A DNA stretch of 64,000 nt from JAMXLJ01 sp036558745 (GTDB lineage Bacteria > Actinomycetota > Acidimicrobiia > IMCC26256 > JAMXLJ01): positions 62,001 through 126,000 of the forward strand of contig DATBEZ010000033.1 in the NCBI GenBank assembly GCA_036558745.1. Direction: 5' to 3'. The notes below the pieces were generated by a model. The model was given only the letters and a program-made list of their open reading frames with translations. It had not been told where the DNA came from and searched no databases. Each line of letters starts with the position of its first letter. Position 1 is the first letter of the stretch. Positions 16,282 to 24,462 of the stretch are shown piece after piece. A program made the position numbers and the translations under genes.

Positions 16282-17741
16282 GGGACGGGTTCCAGGCCCT
16301 CTTCGACCCGCGCGGCGTGCTCGTCGCGGGTGCATCGAGCCATCCGGGAAAGTTCGGGTTCGTCGCGCTCCACAACATCCTCGCGTCGGGGTTCAAGGGG
16401 CGCGTGTTCGCCACGAACCTCGAAGGCGGCGAGATCCTCGGGGTTCCCGTGGCGCGCAGTGTCGACGAGTTGCCCGAGGGCGAGATCGACCTGGTGTTCG
16501 TGTGCACGCCCCCCGGCGCGAACAACGCGCTGCTCGAGGCGTGCGCACGCAAGGGCGTGCGCGCCGCGTTCCTGACGACCGCCGGCTACGGCGAGGCGGG
16601 ACCCGAAGGGCGCGCCGCGGAGGCCGAGCTCGTCGCGCTCGCGGCGCGACTCGGGATCCTGCTCGCGGGTCCGAACGGCCAGGGCGTCGTGTCCACGCCG
16701 TCGTCGCTGTGCGCGCAGATCGTGGCGCCGTACCCGCCGACGGGTCGTATCGCGGTCGCGAGCCAGTCGGGCAACTTCGTGTCGTCGTTCCTGAACTACG
16801 CGGTGCAGACCGGGATCGGGATCAGCCGCGCGGTGTCCGCCGGGAACGCGGCGGCGGTCGGGATCGCCGACTATCTCGAGTTCTACGCCGACGACCCGGA
16901 GAGTGCGGTGTCGCTCGCGTACGTCGAGGGTGTCGGCGACGGACGCACGCTGTTCGCCCGCCTGCGCGACATCACAGCCCGCAAGCCGCTCGTCGTGCTG
17001 AAGGGAGGCACGACCGCGGGCGGGCAGCGTGCCGCCGCGTCGCACACCGGCTCGCTCGCGTCCGACGAGCGGGTGTTCGACGGTGCGTGCCGGCAGGCCG
17101 GTGTGACCCGCGCCGCGACGGTCGACGAGGCGTTCGAGGCCGCGGCGACGTTCGCGACCCAACCGCTGCCACGCGGCCCGCGCGTCGCGGTCGTCACCAC
17201 CGCGGGTGGATGGGGCGTCGTCACCGCCGACGCGATCGCGCGCTCGGAGCTCGAGCTGGTCGGATTGCCCGACGACCTGCGGGCCGCGATCGACGAGAAG
17301 CTCCCACCGCGGTGGAGCCGCAACAACCCGATCGACCTCGCCGGCGGCGAGACCCGCGACACGATCCCCGAGGTGCTCGAGCTCGTTGCCGGCCACCCCG
17401 ACGTCGACGCGGTCGTGTACCTCGGCCTCGGCATCCAGTCGAACCAGGCCCGCATGATGCGCGAGGGGCCGTTCTATCCGGATCACGGGCTCGAGCGGAT
17501 CGTCGCGTACCACGAGCGGCAGGACGCGCGGTTCGCCCGCGCCGCGGCCGACGTGTCGCAGGCGACGGGCAAGCCGGTGCTGACGGCCACGGAGCTCGTG
17601 ATCGCGTCGCCCGACAACCCGGGACCGCGGACGGTCCGCGAGACCGGACGCCTGTGCTACACCGCGTCGACACGCGCCGTCACCGCGCTCGAGCATCTGT
17701 GGCGCTACGCGCGCTGGCGCACGCGCCGAAACCTCGGGTGA
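16278..17741 (+). CDS. Acetate-CoA ligase (ADP-forming), alpha subunit
   Basis: A 487-residue protein with an N-terminal CoA-binding Rossmann domain (FDPRGVLVAGASSHPGKFG) and two ligase/flavodoxin-like domains (GRIAVASQSGNFVSSFLNYA, VAVVTTAGGWGVVTAD). The phospho-histidine lies in AAASHTGSLASDE near residue 257. The length fits separate alpha subunits of ADP-forming acyl-CoA synthetases. The GTG start at 16278 overlaps the beta gene (GTGA), and the stop overlaps the following dacB-like start in the same way. The pair allows substrate-level ATP formation from acyl-CoA or acid activation; direction in vivo is unknown. Confidence 0.92.
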   Translation: MRDGFQALFDPRGVLVAGASSHPGKFGFVALHNILASGFKGRVFATNLEGGEILGVPVARSVDELPEGEIDLVFVCTPPGANNALLEACARKGVRAAFLTTAGYGEAGPEGRAAEAELVALAARLGILLAGPNGQGVVSTPSSLCAQIVAPYPPTGRIAVASQSGNFVSSFLNYAVQTGIGISRAVSAGNAAAVGIADYLEFYADDPESAVSLAYVEGVGDGRTLFARLRDITARKPLVVLKGGTTAGGQRAAASHTGSLASDERVFDGACRQAGVTRAATVDEAFEAAATFATQPLPRGPRVAVVTTAGGWGVVTADAIARSELELVGLPDDLRAAIDEKLPPRWSRNNPIDLAGGETRDTIPEVLELVAGHPDVDAVVYLGLGIQSNQARMMREGPFYPDHGLERIVAYHERQDARFARAAADVSQATGKPVLTATELVIASPDNPGPRTVRETGRLCYTASTRAVTALEHLWRYARWRTRRNLG

Positions 17742-19186
17742 GCAGCCGGCGCGACAGACGCGAGCGTGGGGGAGCGCCTCGACGCGCGGTCGTGCTCGCG
17801 ACCGTGTTGCTGGTCGCCGCGGTCGCGTGCGTCGTCGTCGCGCTGAACGCGAAGCCGCCCGGCGAACGGTCGGCGCAACCTGCAGCGCGCGCGGTTACGC
17901 CGCTGCTCTCGGCCCGACGGGTGCCCGACGTCGTCCGGGCCGACGTGGCCGGTGCACGGCTGCAAAGCGCGCTCGCGCCGGTTCTGCAGAGCGCGCCGTC
18001 GTCGTGTGTCGCGGTGGACGGGCCGACCGGTCGGCTCGCCTCCGTCAACGCGGACGCGCCGCTCGCTCCGGCATCCACCGAGAAGCTCCTCACGGCGACC
18101 GCCGCGCTCGCGACGTACGGGCCCGACTTCCGCTACCGCACGACGGTGGTCGCGACCACGTCGCCGCGCAACGGCACCGTCGACCGCTTGTGGCTCGTCG
18201 GGAGCGGCGATCCCGTGCTCTCGACGCCGGCATACCAGGCCCAACTCGCGAGCCAGGCGTTGACCCGCCACGATGTGACGACGCCCTTGGCCGCGTTGGC
18301 CGACGCGGTCGTGGGGGCGGGCGTGCGCTCGGTCCCCGGCGGCATCCTGGGCGACGACCATCTCTTCGATGCGAGCCGCACCCTGCCCGTGTGGCCGCCC
18401 CGCTACGTGGCCGACGGTGAGATCGGTCCACTCGGTGCGCTGACCGTCGACGACGGAAACGTGCCGCCCAACGGCGCACCCGCACCCGATCCCGCGCTCG
18501 AGGCGGCATCGCAGCTGCGCGACCTGCTGGTCGCGCGAGGTGTCTCGGTCGGCCCGGCCGGCCACGCCACCGCGCCCGCGCGCACCGTCACCGTCGGCGC
18601 GGTGTCGTCCCCACCGCTCCACGACGTGATCGCGTCGATGCTCACGTCGAGCGACAACCTCACGGCCGAGCTGTTGGCCCGCTTGCTCGCCACGACGAAG
18701 GCCGTGCCCGGAACCACGCCGGCCGGGCTCGACGTCGCCACCGCGAAGCTGCGGGGTCTCCACCTGCCGACGACGGGCCTCACACTCGTCGACGGCTCGG
18801 GTCTGAGCCCCGACGACCGCGCGACGTGCAACCTCCTCCTCGCCACGCTCGAACATTCATCCGACGCGCGCTACCGAGCCGTCAGCGACGGGTTGCCGGT
18901 CGCCGCGCAGACCGGAACGCTCGCCGAGCGGCTGCGGGGAACGGTCCTCGCCGGCCGGCTCGCGGCGAAGACGGGCTCCCTCGACGGTGTCACCGGGCTC
19001 GTCGGCACCCTCGACGTGCGCGCGCCGCTCCAGTTCGCGTTCCTCGCCAACGGGAGCTTCGCGGAATCGACCGGCGTCGCCTTGCGCGAACGACTCGCGA
19101 CGACCCTCGCGACGTATCCCGACGCGCCTCCCGCGAGCGCGCTCGTGCCCGCGCCGGCAGCACCCGCCGCGGCGACGCGACGCTGA
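17738..19186 (+). CDS. dacB: D-alanyl-D-alanine carboxypeptidase / endopeptidase (PBP4-type)
   Basis: A 482-residue class C penicillin-binding protein. A basic N-terminus is followed by one hydrophobic segment (AVVLATVLLVAAVACVVVAL), a signal anchor. The active-site triad is complete: SxxK in ASTEKLLTA near residue 114, SDN in TSSDNLTAELL near residue 305, and KTG in AAKTGSLDG near residue 411. It trims peptidoglycan stem peptides outside the membrane. The GTG start at 17738 overlaps the ligase alpha gene, an unusual coupling of cell-wall and acyl-CoA functions. In many actinobacteria dacB precedes tilS-hpt; here it does not. Confidence 0.92.
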   Translation: MSSRRDRRERGGAPRRAVVLATVLLVAAVACVVVALNAKPPGERSAQPAARAVTPLLSARRVPDVVRADVAGARLQSALAPVLQSAPSSCVAVDGPTGRLASVNADAPLAPASTEKLLTATAALATYGPDFRYRTTVVATTSPRNGTVDRLWLVGSGDPVLSTPAYQAQLASQALTRHDVTTPLAALADAVVGAGVRSVPGGILGDDHLFDASRTLPVWPPRYVADGEIGPLGALTVDDGNVPPNGAPAPDPALEAASQLRDLLVARGVSVGPAGHATAPARTVTVGAVSSPPLHDVIASMLTSSDNLTAELLARLLATTKAVPGTTPAGLDVATAKLRGLHLPTTGLTLVDGSGLSPDDRATCNLLLATLEHSSDARYRAVSDGLPVAAQTGTLAERLRGTVLAGRLAAKTGSLDGVTGLVGTLDVRAPLQFAFLANGSFAESTGVALRERLATTLATYPDAPPASALVPAPAAPAAATRR

Positions 19187-19256
19187 GCGCGCAGCCCGTC
19201 GCGGAAAGGCGACAAAGCTTGCGCGCCCACGCGACCCCGAAGAAGACTCCCCGCCG

Positions 19257-19577
19257 ATGCCGGACGGAAAGCCGCTGCCCCAGGTCGCGGCCGAGCTGTG
19301 GGAGCTCGTCCTCGCCTACTTCAAACAGGAGACGCTCGACCCGTTCAAGCAGATCGGACGCTACGTCGCCTTCGGCATCGTGGGCTCGTTCCTGCTCGGG
19401 GCCGGCGTGGTGTATTGCTCGATGAGCGGCCTCCGGGCGCTCCAGACCGAGACCGGCGACACGTTCACGGGCGACTGGACCTGGGTCCCGTACCTCATCG
19501 TCACCGCGGCACTGCTCGTCGGCGCGGGCATCACCTGGATGGCGCGGGGCCGCCGGAGGGAGACGAGGACGAGATGA
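19257..19577 (+). CDS. Small two-helix membrane protein
   Basis: A 106-residue protein with two hydrophobic segments, roughly residues 38-60 (AFGIVGSFLLGAGVVYCSMSG) and 80-98 (VPYLIVTAALLVGAGITWMA), and a basic C-terminus (ARGRRRETRTR). The N-terminal part is amphipathic. The layout resembles actinobacterial holin-like or phage-holin-superfamily III proteins, but I do not recognise a specific family. It starts 70 bases after dacB and overlaps the next small gene by four bases (ATGA), forming a short membrane-protein cassette. Confidence 0.7.
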   Translation: MPDGKPLPQVAAELWELVLAYFKQETLDPFKQIGRYVAFGIVGSFLLGAGVVYCSMSGLRALQTETGDTFTGDWTWVPYLIVTAALLVGAGITWMARGRRRETRTR

Positions 19578-19786
19578 GCCCTCCCGACCGGCGCATCACC
19601 CGCGACGACATCCAAGGGAAGCTCGAAGAGCTGCGCGGCGAGGTCGACGAAGGTGTCGAACGCGCCCGCAACGTGACACAGGTCGTGGCGGTCGTCGCGG
19701 TGGGCGTGCTCATCGCGGCCGCGTTCTTCTACGGGCGTCGGCGCGGTCGCAAGCGGCAGACGATCGTCGAGATCAGGCGCGTGTAG
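19574..19786 (+). CDS. Small single-helix membrane protein
   Basis: A 70-residue protein with a charged, helix-prone N-terminal half (RDDIQGKLEELRGEVDEGVERARN), one transmembrane helix (VVAVVAVGVLIAAAFFYG) and a basic tail (RRRGRKRQ). The organisation, a short coiled-coil before one helix, recalls small actinobacterial DUF3618-like proteins. It overlaps the preceding membrane-protein gene (ATGA), so the two are probably made together. No enzymatic motif is present. Confidence 0.7.
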   Translation: MSPPDRRITRDDIQGKLEELRGEVDEGVERARNVTQVVAVVAVGVLIAAAFFYGRRRGRKRQTIVEIRRV

Positions 19787-19789
19787 CCC

Positions 19790-19999
19790 GTGGGGACCTT
19801 CATGCGACGGCTGGCGCGCAGCGGCTTCCGCCGGGGGCTGCTCGGCGGGTCGCGCACGTGGCTGATCCTCGGCATCACCGCGACGGGGCTCCGCGTGATG
19901 ACGCGCCTGCTGGCCCAGAAGCCGGAGGTCGTGTACTCGGCGAAGCTCCAGCCCGGCGAGGTCCTGCGTATCACCGCGCTGCCGCCCGAGTCCCGGTAG
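19790..19999 (+). CDS. Small basic hypothetical protein
   Basis: A 69-residue protein beginning at GTG 19790, three bases after the previous stop; ATG 19802 is an alternative start. The arginine-rich N-terminus is followed by a moderately hydrophobic segment (TWLILGITATGLRVMTRLLA) and a short polar C-terminus (LQPGEVLRITALPP). It completes the three-gene small membrane-protein cassette after dacB. Function unknown. Confidence 0.6.
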   Translation: MGTFMRRLARSGFRRGLLGGSRTWLILGITATGLRVMTRLLAQKPEVVYSAKLQPGEVLRITALPPESR

Positions 20000-20061
20000 G
20001 GCGCTCGTCGGGCGACCGACGTCCGTCGCGGCGCGAGAGCGTCGGGGCAGTGGGGTCCCAC

Positions 20062-20076
20062 TACCCTTGCCGGTCG
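20062..20076 (+). promoter_or_regulatory. Candidate -10 for the ThiS-like/TtuA operon
   Basis: TACCCT at 20062-20067 fits the actinobacterial TANNNT -10 pattern. It lies nine bases before the ATG at 20077, so a transcript would start at or just before the start codon with almost no leader. No clear -35 is visible. Confidence 0.35.
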
Positions 20077-20280
20077 ATGAAGGTGGTGCTCCGGAACCCG
20101 CGGCGCGAGCTGCAACTCGACGGCCCGACCACGGTGCAAGCCCTCCTCGGGCGGCTGGAGATCAACCCGGAGTCCGTGCTGGTGATCTGCGGCGACACCC
20201 TCGTGACCCGCGACGCCGAGCTGGCCGACGCCGACACGGTCGAGATCCGGCCGGTGATCTCGGGGGGCGCGACCCGGTGA
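20077..20280 (+). CDS. ThiS/TtuB-like ubiquitin-fold sulfur carrier
   Basis: A 67-residue beta-grasp protein (MKVVLRNPRRELQLDGPTTV start, then ESVLVICGDTLVTRDAELADADTVEIRPVI). Sulfur carriers of this family act as C-terminal Gly-Gly thiocarboxylates. Here the diglycine is followed by three residues (ISGGATR), so the Gly-Gly is not terminal. The four-base overlap with a TtuA-like tRNA thiolase suggests that it is the sulfur donor for tRNA 2-thiolation, as TtuB is in Thermus. A tail-removing JAMM-type peptidase would be needed for that; none is seen in the window. Confidence 0.75.
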   Translation: MKVVLRNPRRELQLDGPTTVQALLGRLEINPESVLVICGDTLVTRDAELADADTVEIRPVISGGATR

Positions 20281-21278
20281 AGTGCCGGCGCTGCAAGGCC
20301 CCGGCGGTCGTGGACGTGCGCCGGCACAACGCGGCGTTCTGCCGCGAGTGCTTCCTGCACCACACGCGCGAGCAGGTGCGTCGCGCGATCGACGAGCACG
20401 ACATGATCGCCCCGGGCGAGCGCGTCCTCGTGGCCGTGTCCGGCGGGAAGGACTCGCTCGCGGCATGGGACCTGCTGCGCGGGCTCGGCCATGCCGCGGA
20501 CGGCCTCTACCTCGGTCTGGGCATCGGCGAGTACTCGGACACATCGGGTCGCTACGCGCGCGACTTCGCCGACGCGCGAGGGCTCACGCTCCACACCGTC
20601 GACCTCGCGCGCGACTACGGCTACGACGTGCCGGGCGCGGCTGCGGCCACGCGACGCGCCCCGTGTGGCGCGTGCGGTCTGTCGAAGCGGCATCTGTTCA
20701 ACGAGGTCGCGCGCGATCGGGGCTACGACGTCGTCGCGACCGGACACAACCTCGACGACGAGGCCGCGGTGCTCCTCGGCAACGTGCTGCGGTGGGAGAC
20801 CGGATACCTCGGGCGCCAGTATCCCGTGCTGCCCGCGTCGGAGGGGTTCGTGCGGAAGGTCAAGCCCCTCGTGCGGTTGGGGGAGCGCGAGACCGCGGCG
20901 TACTGCGTGCTCACCGGGATCGACTACATCGTCGAGGAGTGCCCGATGGCCGCGGGGAACCGCCACCTCGGGTTCAAGGAGATGCTCAACGCGCTCGAGG
21001 ATCGGTCACCCGGATCGAAGGCGGCCTTCCTGTTCGGGTTCTTCGAGCGCGGCCACGAGCGCTTCGCGGCCGACGCGTCCGAGGAGCGCGACGAGCTCCA
21101 TCCGTGTCGGGTGTGCGGCTCGCCGACGACGGGTGAGGTGTGCTCGTTCTGCGCATTGCGCGACCGGGCCACCGTGAGCGACGAGCACACCATCGACCTC
21201 GTCCTGCGCCCGACCCGGCGCAGGAGCGGTCCCCGGCGCCGGTCCCCGGCCGACGCACACCGCGCCGAGCGCCCGTGA
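20277..21278 (+). CDS. ttuA: TtuA-like tRNA 2-thiolation enzyme (PP-loop ATPase)
   Basis: A 333-residue protein of the TtuA/Ncs6 branch of the PP-loop superfamily. The N-terminal zinc ribbon is CRRCKAPAVV with CRECF, the PP-loop is VAVSGGKDSLA near residue 55, and the conserved CGACGLSKR and VATGHNLDDEAAV follow. A second cysteine pair set, CRVCGSPTTGEVCSFC, lies near the C-terminus. These cysteines bind zinc and a 4Fe-4S cluster in characterised homologues, which thiolate U54 or U34 of tRNA. The GTG start at 20277 overlaps the sulfur-carrier gene. The next gene, trmI, also modifies tRNA. Confidence 0.88.
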   Translation: MKCRRCKAPAVVDVRRHNAAFCRECFLHHTREQVRRAIDEHDMIAPGERVLVAVSGGKDSLAAWDLLRGLGHAADGLYLGLGIGEYSDTSGRYARDFADARGLTLHTVDLARDYGYDVPGAAAATRRAPCGACGLSKRHLFNEVARDRGYDVVATGHNLDDEAAVLLGNVLRWETGYLGRQYPVLPASEGFVRKVKPLVRLGERETAAYCVLTGIDYIVEECPMAAGNRHLGFKEMLNALEDRSPGSKAAFLFGFFERGHERFAADASEERDELHPCRVCGSPTTGEVCSFCALRDRATVSDEHTIDLVLRPTRRRSGPRRRSPADAHRAERP

Positions 21279-22054
21279 GCCGCCCGTTCACGGCCGGCGA
21301 CCGCGTGCTGCTCGTCGACGCCAAGCGCCGCCGCCACCTGGTCACCCTCACCGAGGGCGGCGCGTTCCACAGCCACACCGGCGTGCTCGAGCACGACGCG
21401 ATCATCGGCAAGGAGGAAGGCGTCACGGTGCGGACGTCACTCGGCGCGCGGCTCGTCGCGGTGCGACCGACGCTCGCGGAGTACGTGCTGAAGATGCCGC
21501 GAGGCGCGCAGGTCATCTACCCGAAGGACCTCGGCCCCATCGTGATGCTCGCCGACGTGTTCCCTGGCGCGCGCGTCCTCGAGTCCGGCGTCGGCTCCGG
21601 CGCGCTCACCGCGACGCTGTTGCGAGCCGTCGGTCCCGCCGGCCACGTGCACGGCTACGAGCTGCGGGCCGACTTCGCGGAGCGGGCGGTGCGCAACGTC
21701 GAAGGGTTCCTCGGACCCGACCAGCCGCTCACCGTCGAGGTGCGCGACGCGTACGAAGGGTTCGACCTCGTCGACCTCGACCGCGTCCTGCTCGACCTGC
21801 CCGAGCCGTGGCGCGTGGTCAAGCACGCCGAGAGCGCGCTGCATCCCGGCGGGATCTTCCTCGCCTACCTGCCGACGATCGGTCAGGTGATGCGCCTGCG
21901 CGAGGAGCTTGCCGGATCCGCGTTCGGCATGGTGGAGACGGTCGAGATCCTCCAACGGTCGTGGCACGTCGACGGTCAGTCGGTGCGGCCGGACCATCGC
22001 ATGGTCGCCCACACGGGCTTCCTCACGCACGGTCGCCTGCTCGAGCCCGCCTGA
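21275..22054 (+). CDS. trmI: tRNA (adenine-N1)-methyltransferase
   Basis: A 259-residue SAM methyltransferase of the TrmI family, which methylates A58 in the T-loop of tRNA. The N-terminal small domain (FTAGDRVLLVDAKRRRHLV) precedes RGAQVIYPKDLGPIVMLADV and the SAM-binding VLESGVGSGALTATLLRAVG; DLDRVLLDLPEPWRVV carries the catalytic Asp-Leu-Pro. It overlaps the TtuA-like gene by four bases. TrmI lying near the mpa proteasome locus repeats the mycobacterial order (Rv2118c near Rv2115c), which supports orthology. Confidence 0.93.
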   Translation: MSRPFTAGDRVLLVDAKRRRHLVTLTEGGAFHSHTGVLEHDAIIGKEEGVTVRTSLGARLVAVRPTLAEYVLKMPRGAQVIYPKDLGPIVMLADVFPGARVLESGVGSGALTATLLRAVGPAGHVHGYELRADFAERAVRNVEGFLGPDQPLTVEVRDAYEGFDLVDLDRVLLDLPEPWRVVKHAESALHPGGIFLAYLPTIGQVMRLREELAGSAFGMVETVEILQRSWHVDGQSVRPDHRMVAHTGFLTHGRLLEPA

Positions 22055-22055
22055 C

Positions 22056-23225
22056 GTGAACGTCCTCGACATCGCGATCATCGTCGCGGCGGTCGCCGCG
22101 GCGATCGGCGGCTATCAGCTGGGGTTCCTCGCTCGTGTGCTGTCGTGGGCCGGTCTCGCCGCGGGCATCGCCATCGCGGCGCGCCTCGCGACCGATCTCG
22201 TGCACTCGATGAGCGCGAGCGACCCGCGCACGCGACTGTTCGCCGCGCTCGCGTTCCTGCTCGGCCTCGCGATCCTCGGCTGGGCGCTCGGCCTCGCGAT
22301 CGGATCGATGCTGCACGCGAGCCTCACGTTCGGGCCGGGGCTGCGAACGGTCGACCGGGCCGCGGGCGCGGTCGTCGGCTGCGTCGGCGTGCTCGTCGCG
22401 GTGTGGCTGCTGATCCCGGCGCTCGCGCTCACGCCGGGATGGTCGGCCCGTGCCTCGCGCGACTCGGCGATCGTGCGCGCCATCGACGACTACGCGCCCA
22501 AACCACCACGCTCGGTGGAACAGCTCGCCCGTCGGGTGAGCGGGGGCAGCCTGCCGGACGCGCTGGGCCGGCTCGCGAGCCCGCCCGACGCCGGTTCGGT
22601 CCCGACGAACTTCCTGCCCGCGGCGGTGTCGAACCGGGTGGTGCCCTCGGTCGTGAAGGTGGAGGGGCGGGCGTGCCACGACATCACCGACGGCAGCGGC
22701 TTCGTGGCCGGCCCCGACATCGTGGTCACGAACGCGCACGTCGTCGCGGGGGAGCAGCGGACGCAGGTCGACACCCGCGACGGACGCACGTTGCGTGCGC
22801 TCGTCGTCGCGTTCGACCCGCAACGCGACGTCGCGGTGCTGCGCGTGCGCGGGCTCGGGTTGCCGACGCTCCCGATGACCACGCGTGTGACCGACGGCCA
22901 GATCGACGCGGTGTTCGGTCACCCGGGCGGCGGGGCGCTCCGCCAGTCGCCCGCGCGCATCGCCCAGCAGATCACCGCCGAGGGCAGTGACATCTACGGC
23001 ACCCGGAGCACGCGCCGTCACGTCATCGTGCTTGCCGCCGACATCCGCCCGGGCGACTCGGGCGGTCCGCTCGTGGACGCGTCGGGACGGGTCGCGGGCG
23101 TGGCCTTCGCGACCGACAGGGGCGGCGCGCTGATCGGCTACGCGCTCGCCAATGCCGAGGTTCGCCCCGTCCTCGCGAACGCGTCCGACGTCCCGGTCGG
23201 CACCGGCCCCTGCATCCAAGGCTGA
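22056..23225 (+). CDS. marP: MarP-type membrane serine protease
   Basis: A 389-residue protein with four N-terminal transmembrane helices of the CvpA (colicin V production) type, residues about 1-135, followed by a periplasmic trypsin-like domain. The catalytic triad is visible: His in VVTNAHVVAG, Asp in PQRDVAVLRV and Ser in RPGDSGGPLV. In Mycobacterium tuberculosis the homologue MarP (Rv3671c) is needed for acid and oxidative stress resistance. The GTG start at 22056 lies one base after trmI. The gene is followed by a 200-base dispersed-repeat region. Confidence 0.92.
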   Translation: MNVLDIAIIVAAVAAAIGGYQLGFLARVLSWAGLAAGIAIAARLATDLVHSMSASDPRTRLFAALAFLLGLAILGWALGLAIGSMLHASLTFGPGLRTVDRAAGAVVGCVGVLVAVWLLIPALALTPGWSARASRDSAIVRAIDDYAPKPPRSVEQLARRVSGGSLPDALGRLASPPDAGSVPTNFLPAAVSNRVVPSVVKVEGRACHDITDGSGFVAGPDIVVTNAHVVAGEQRTQVDTRDGRTLRALVVAFDPQRDVAVLRVRGLGLPTLPMTTRVTDGQIDAVFGHPGGGALRQSPARIAQQITAEGSDIYGTRSTRRHVIVLAADIRPGDSGGPLVDASGRVAGVAFATDRGGALIGYALANAEVRPVLANASDVPVGTGPCIQG

Positions 23226-23425
23226 GCGCCGTGGCGCTCTGTCTTCCGCGCGCGGTGACCGGAGCGAGGACAGGAGCGTGAGCGGAGCTCCGCCGGGCGA
23301 AGCCCCCAGAGCGGGAGCGGAAGCGACCAGACCGAGGAGCGGACGTCACTCGCCAGCGAGCGAAGGATCCGAAGCACCGCAAGGTCAACCACGGAGCCCT
23401 ACACCGAGTGAGCGAGCGAGAAGAC
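23226..23425 (+). repeat. Dispersed GC-rich repeat, copy 2 (marP-nitroreductase gap)
   Basis: A 200-base gap made almost wholly of purine-rich GC repeat. It contains GCGCGCGGTGACCGGAGCGA at 23248-23267, repeated at 24600-24619. It also has the 12-base palindrome GCGGAGCTCCGC at 23282-23293, shared with the copy inside lnt, and CACTCGCCAGCGAGCGA, shared with copy 3. The repeat ends in GTGAGCGAGCGAG directly before the nitroreductase ATG. No promoter or terminator stands out. Confidence 0.75.
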
Positions 23426-24037
23426 ATGGAATTTGAGGATGTCGTGCGGAGGCGGCGGATGGTGCGGAGCTTCACGCCCGATCCGGTTCCGCGTGAGGTG
23501 CTCGACCGGATCCTGGCCAACGCGCGACGCGCGCCGTCCGCAGGGTTCACGCAGGGCTTCTCGTTCCTCGTGCTCGAAGGGCCCGACGAGACCGCTCGCT
23601 TCTGGTCGGTGACGATGCCGGATCCGGCGCGCCGGGAGACGTTCGCCTACCCACGCCTGCTCGACGCACCGGTCATCGTGGTGCCGCTCTCGAGCAAGCA
23701 GGCCTATCTCGACCGCTACGCGGAGCCCGACAAGGGCGTGTTCGACCGTCGGGAGTCGTTCTGGCCGGTGCCGTACTGGCACATCGACGCGGGATTCGCG
23801 ACGATGCTCCTCCTGCTCACCGCGGTCGACGCCGGCCTGGGCGCGCTGTTCTTCGGCATCTTCCCCGAGCATCTCGACGGGTTCCGCGACGCGTTCGGCG
23901 TGCCCCACGAACAGACACCGATCGGCGCGGTCGCGCTCGGCTACGCGGCGGCCGACGACCCGCCGTCGCCGTCGTTGCGTCGGGGACGCAAACCCGTGGA
24001 GCAGGTGGTGCACCGAGGCCGTTGGGGGACGACATGA
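23426..24037 (+). CDS. Nitroreductase family flavoprotein
   Basis: A 203-residue FMN-dependent oxidoreductase. The N-terminal VVRRRRMVRSFTPDPVPRE and the following ANARRAPSAGFTQGFSFLVL form the FMN-binding start of nitroreductases. IDAGFATMLLLLTAVDAGLGALFFGIFPEH is the dimerisation and flavin region. Physiological substrate unknown. The ATG at 23426 is preceded by repeat sequence rather than by a normal Shine-Dalgarno; an in-frame GTG at 23408 would start inside the repeat. It overlaps the next membrane-protein gene by four bases. Confidence 0.87.
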   Translation: MEFEDVVRRRRMVRSFTPDPVPREVLDRILANARRAPSAGFTQGFSFLVLEGPDETARFWSVTMPDPARRETFAYPRLLDAPVIVVPLSSKQAYLDRYAEPDKGVFDRRESFWPVPYWHIDAGFATMLLLLTAVDAGLGALFFGIFPEHLDGFRDAFGVPHEQTPIGAVALGYAAADDPPSPSLRRGRKPVEQVVHRGRWGTT

Positions 24038-24363
24038 GCGACGCGACGCTGCCGCACGGACGCATGGCGCCCGGGTGGTATCTGAGCAACCTGGGCGGGA
24101 TGCTCGTGTACGGCACGATCGTCATGTCGCCACGCGCCCGTCGCGCGTTCGCCGGGCGATCGGGCCGACGGGTCCCCGTGGCCGTGCTCGCGGGTGGTTT
24201 CGCGCTCGCCGCCACGACCCACGTCGTCGAGACGGTCTACGCGATCTCGCGTGCACGCCGCTTCGAGCTGCCCGGGCGCAGCGTCGCGGCAGTAGGCCTG
24301 CGGACGCTCGCGGTCGGTTTCCCCTCGGTCATCGCCCTCAACGCGGCCATCGCGAAGGGGTGA
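24034..24363 (+). CDS. Small membrane protein of unknown function
   Basis: A 109-residue protein with three hydrophobic stretches (LSNLGGMLVYGTIVMS, VPVAVLAGGFALAATTHVVETVYAI and AAVGLRTLAVGFPSVIALNA), the middle one followed by basic residues. It might be a three-helix membrane protein; I do not recognise the family with confidence. The ATG overlaps the nitroreductase stop (ATGA), so it is expressed with that flavoprotein. No catalytic or metal-binding motif is evident. Confidence 0.65.
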   Translation: MSDATLPHGRMAPGWYLSNLGGMLVYGTIVMSPRARRAFAGRSGRRVPVAVLAGGFALAATTHVVETVYAISRARRFELPGRSVAAVGLRTLAVGFPSVIALNAAIAKG

Positions 24364-24378
24364 CCGGGCGGGCTGCGG

Positions 24379-24462
24379 TCAGGAGCCGAGCAGCCGCCAG
24401 ACACCCGCCACCGCGATCAGCGGAACCCCCACCATCAGGATGCGCTTCAAGTTCTCCGTCAC
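24379..24462 (-). CDS. Candidate 27-residue membrane miniprotein
   Basis: A minus-strand frame from GTG 24462 to TGA 24379 encodes VTENLKRILMVGVPLIAVAG followed by VWRLLGS, a polar start with one hydrophobic helix. A purine-rich GCGAGGA lies about four bases upstream of the GTG, a good ribosome-binding site, and TAGTCA further upstream could be a -10. The composition is that of a single-pass small membrane protein. Without homologues to compare, its reality stays uncertain. It converges on the preceding membrane-protein gene. Confidence 0.4.
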   Translation of the reverse strand: MTENLKRILMVGVPLIAVAGVWRLLGS

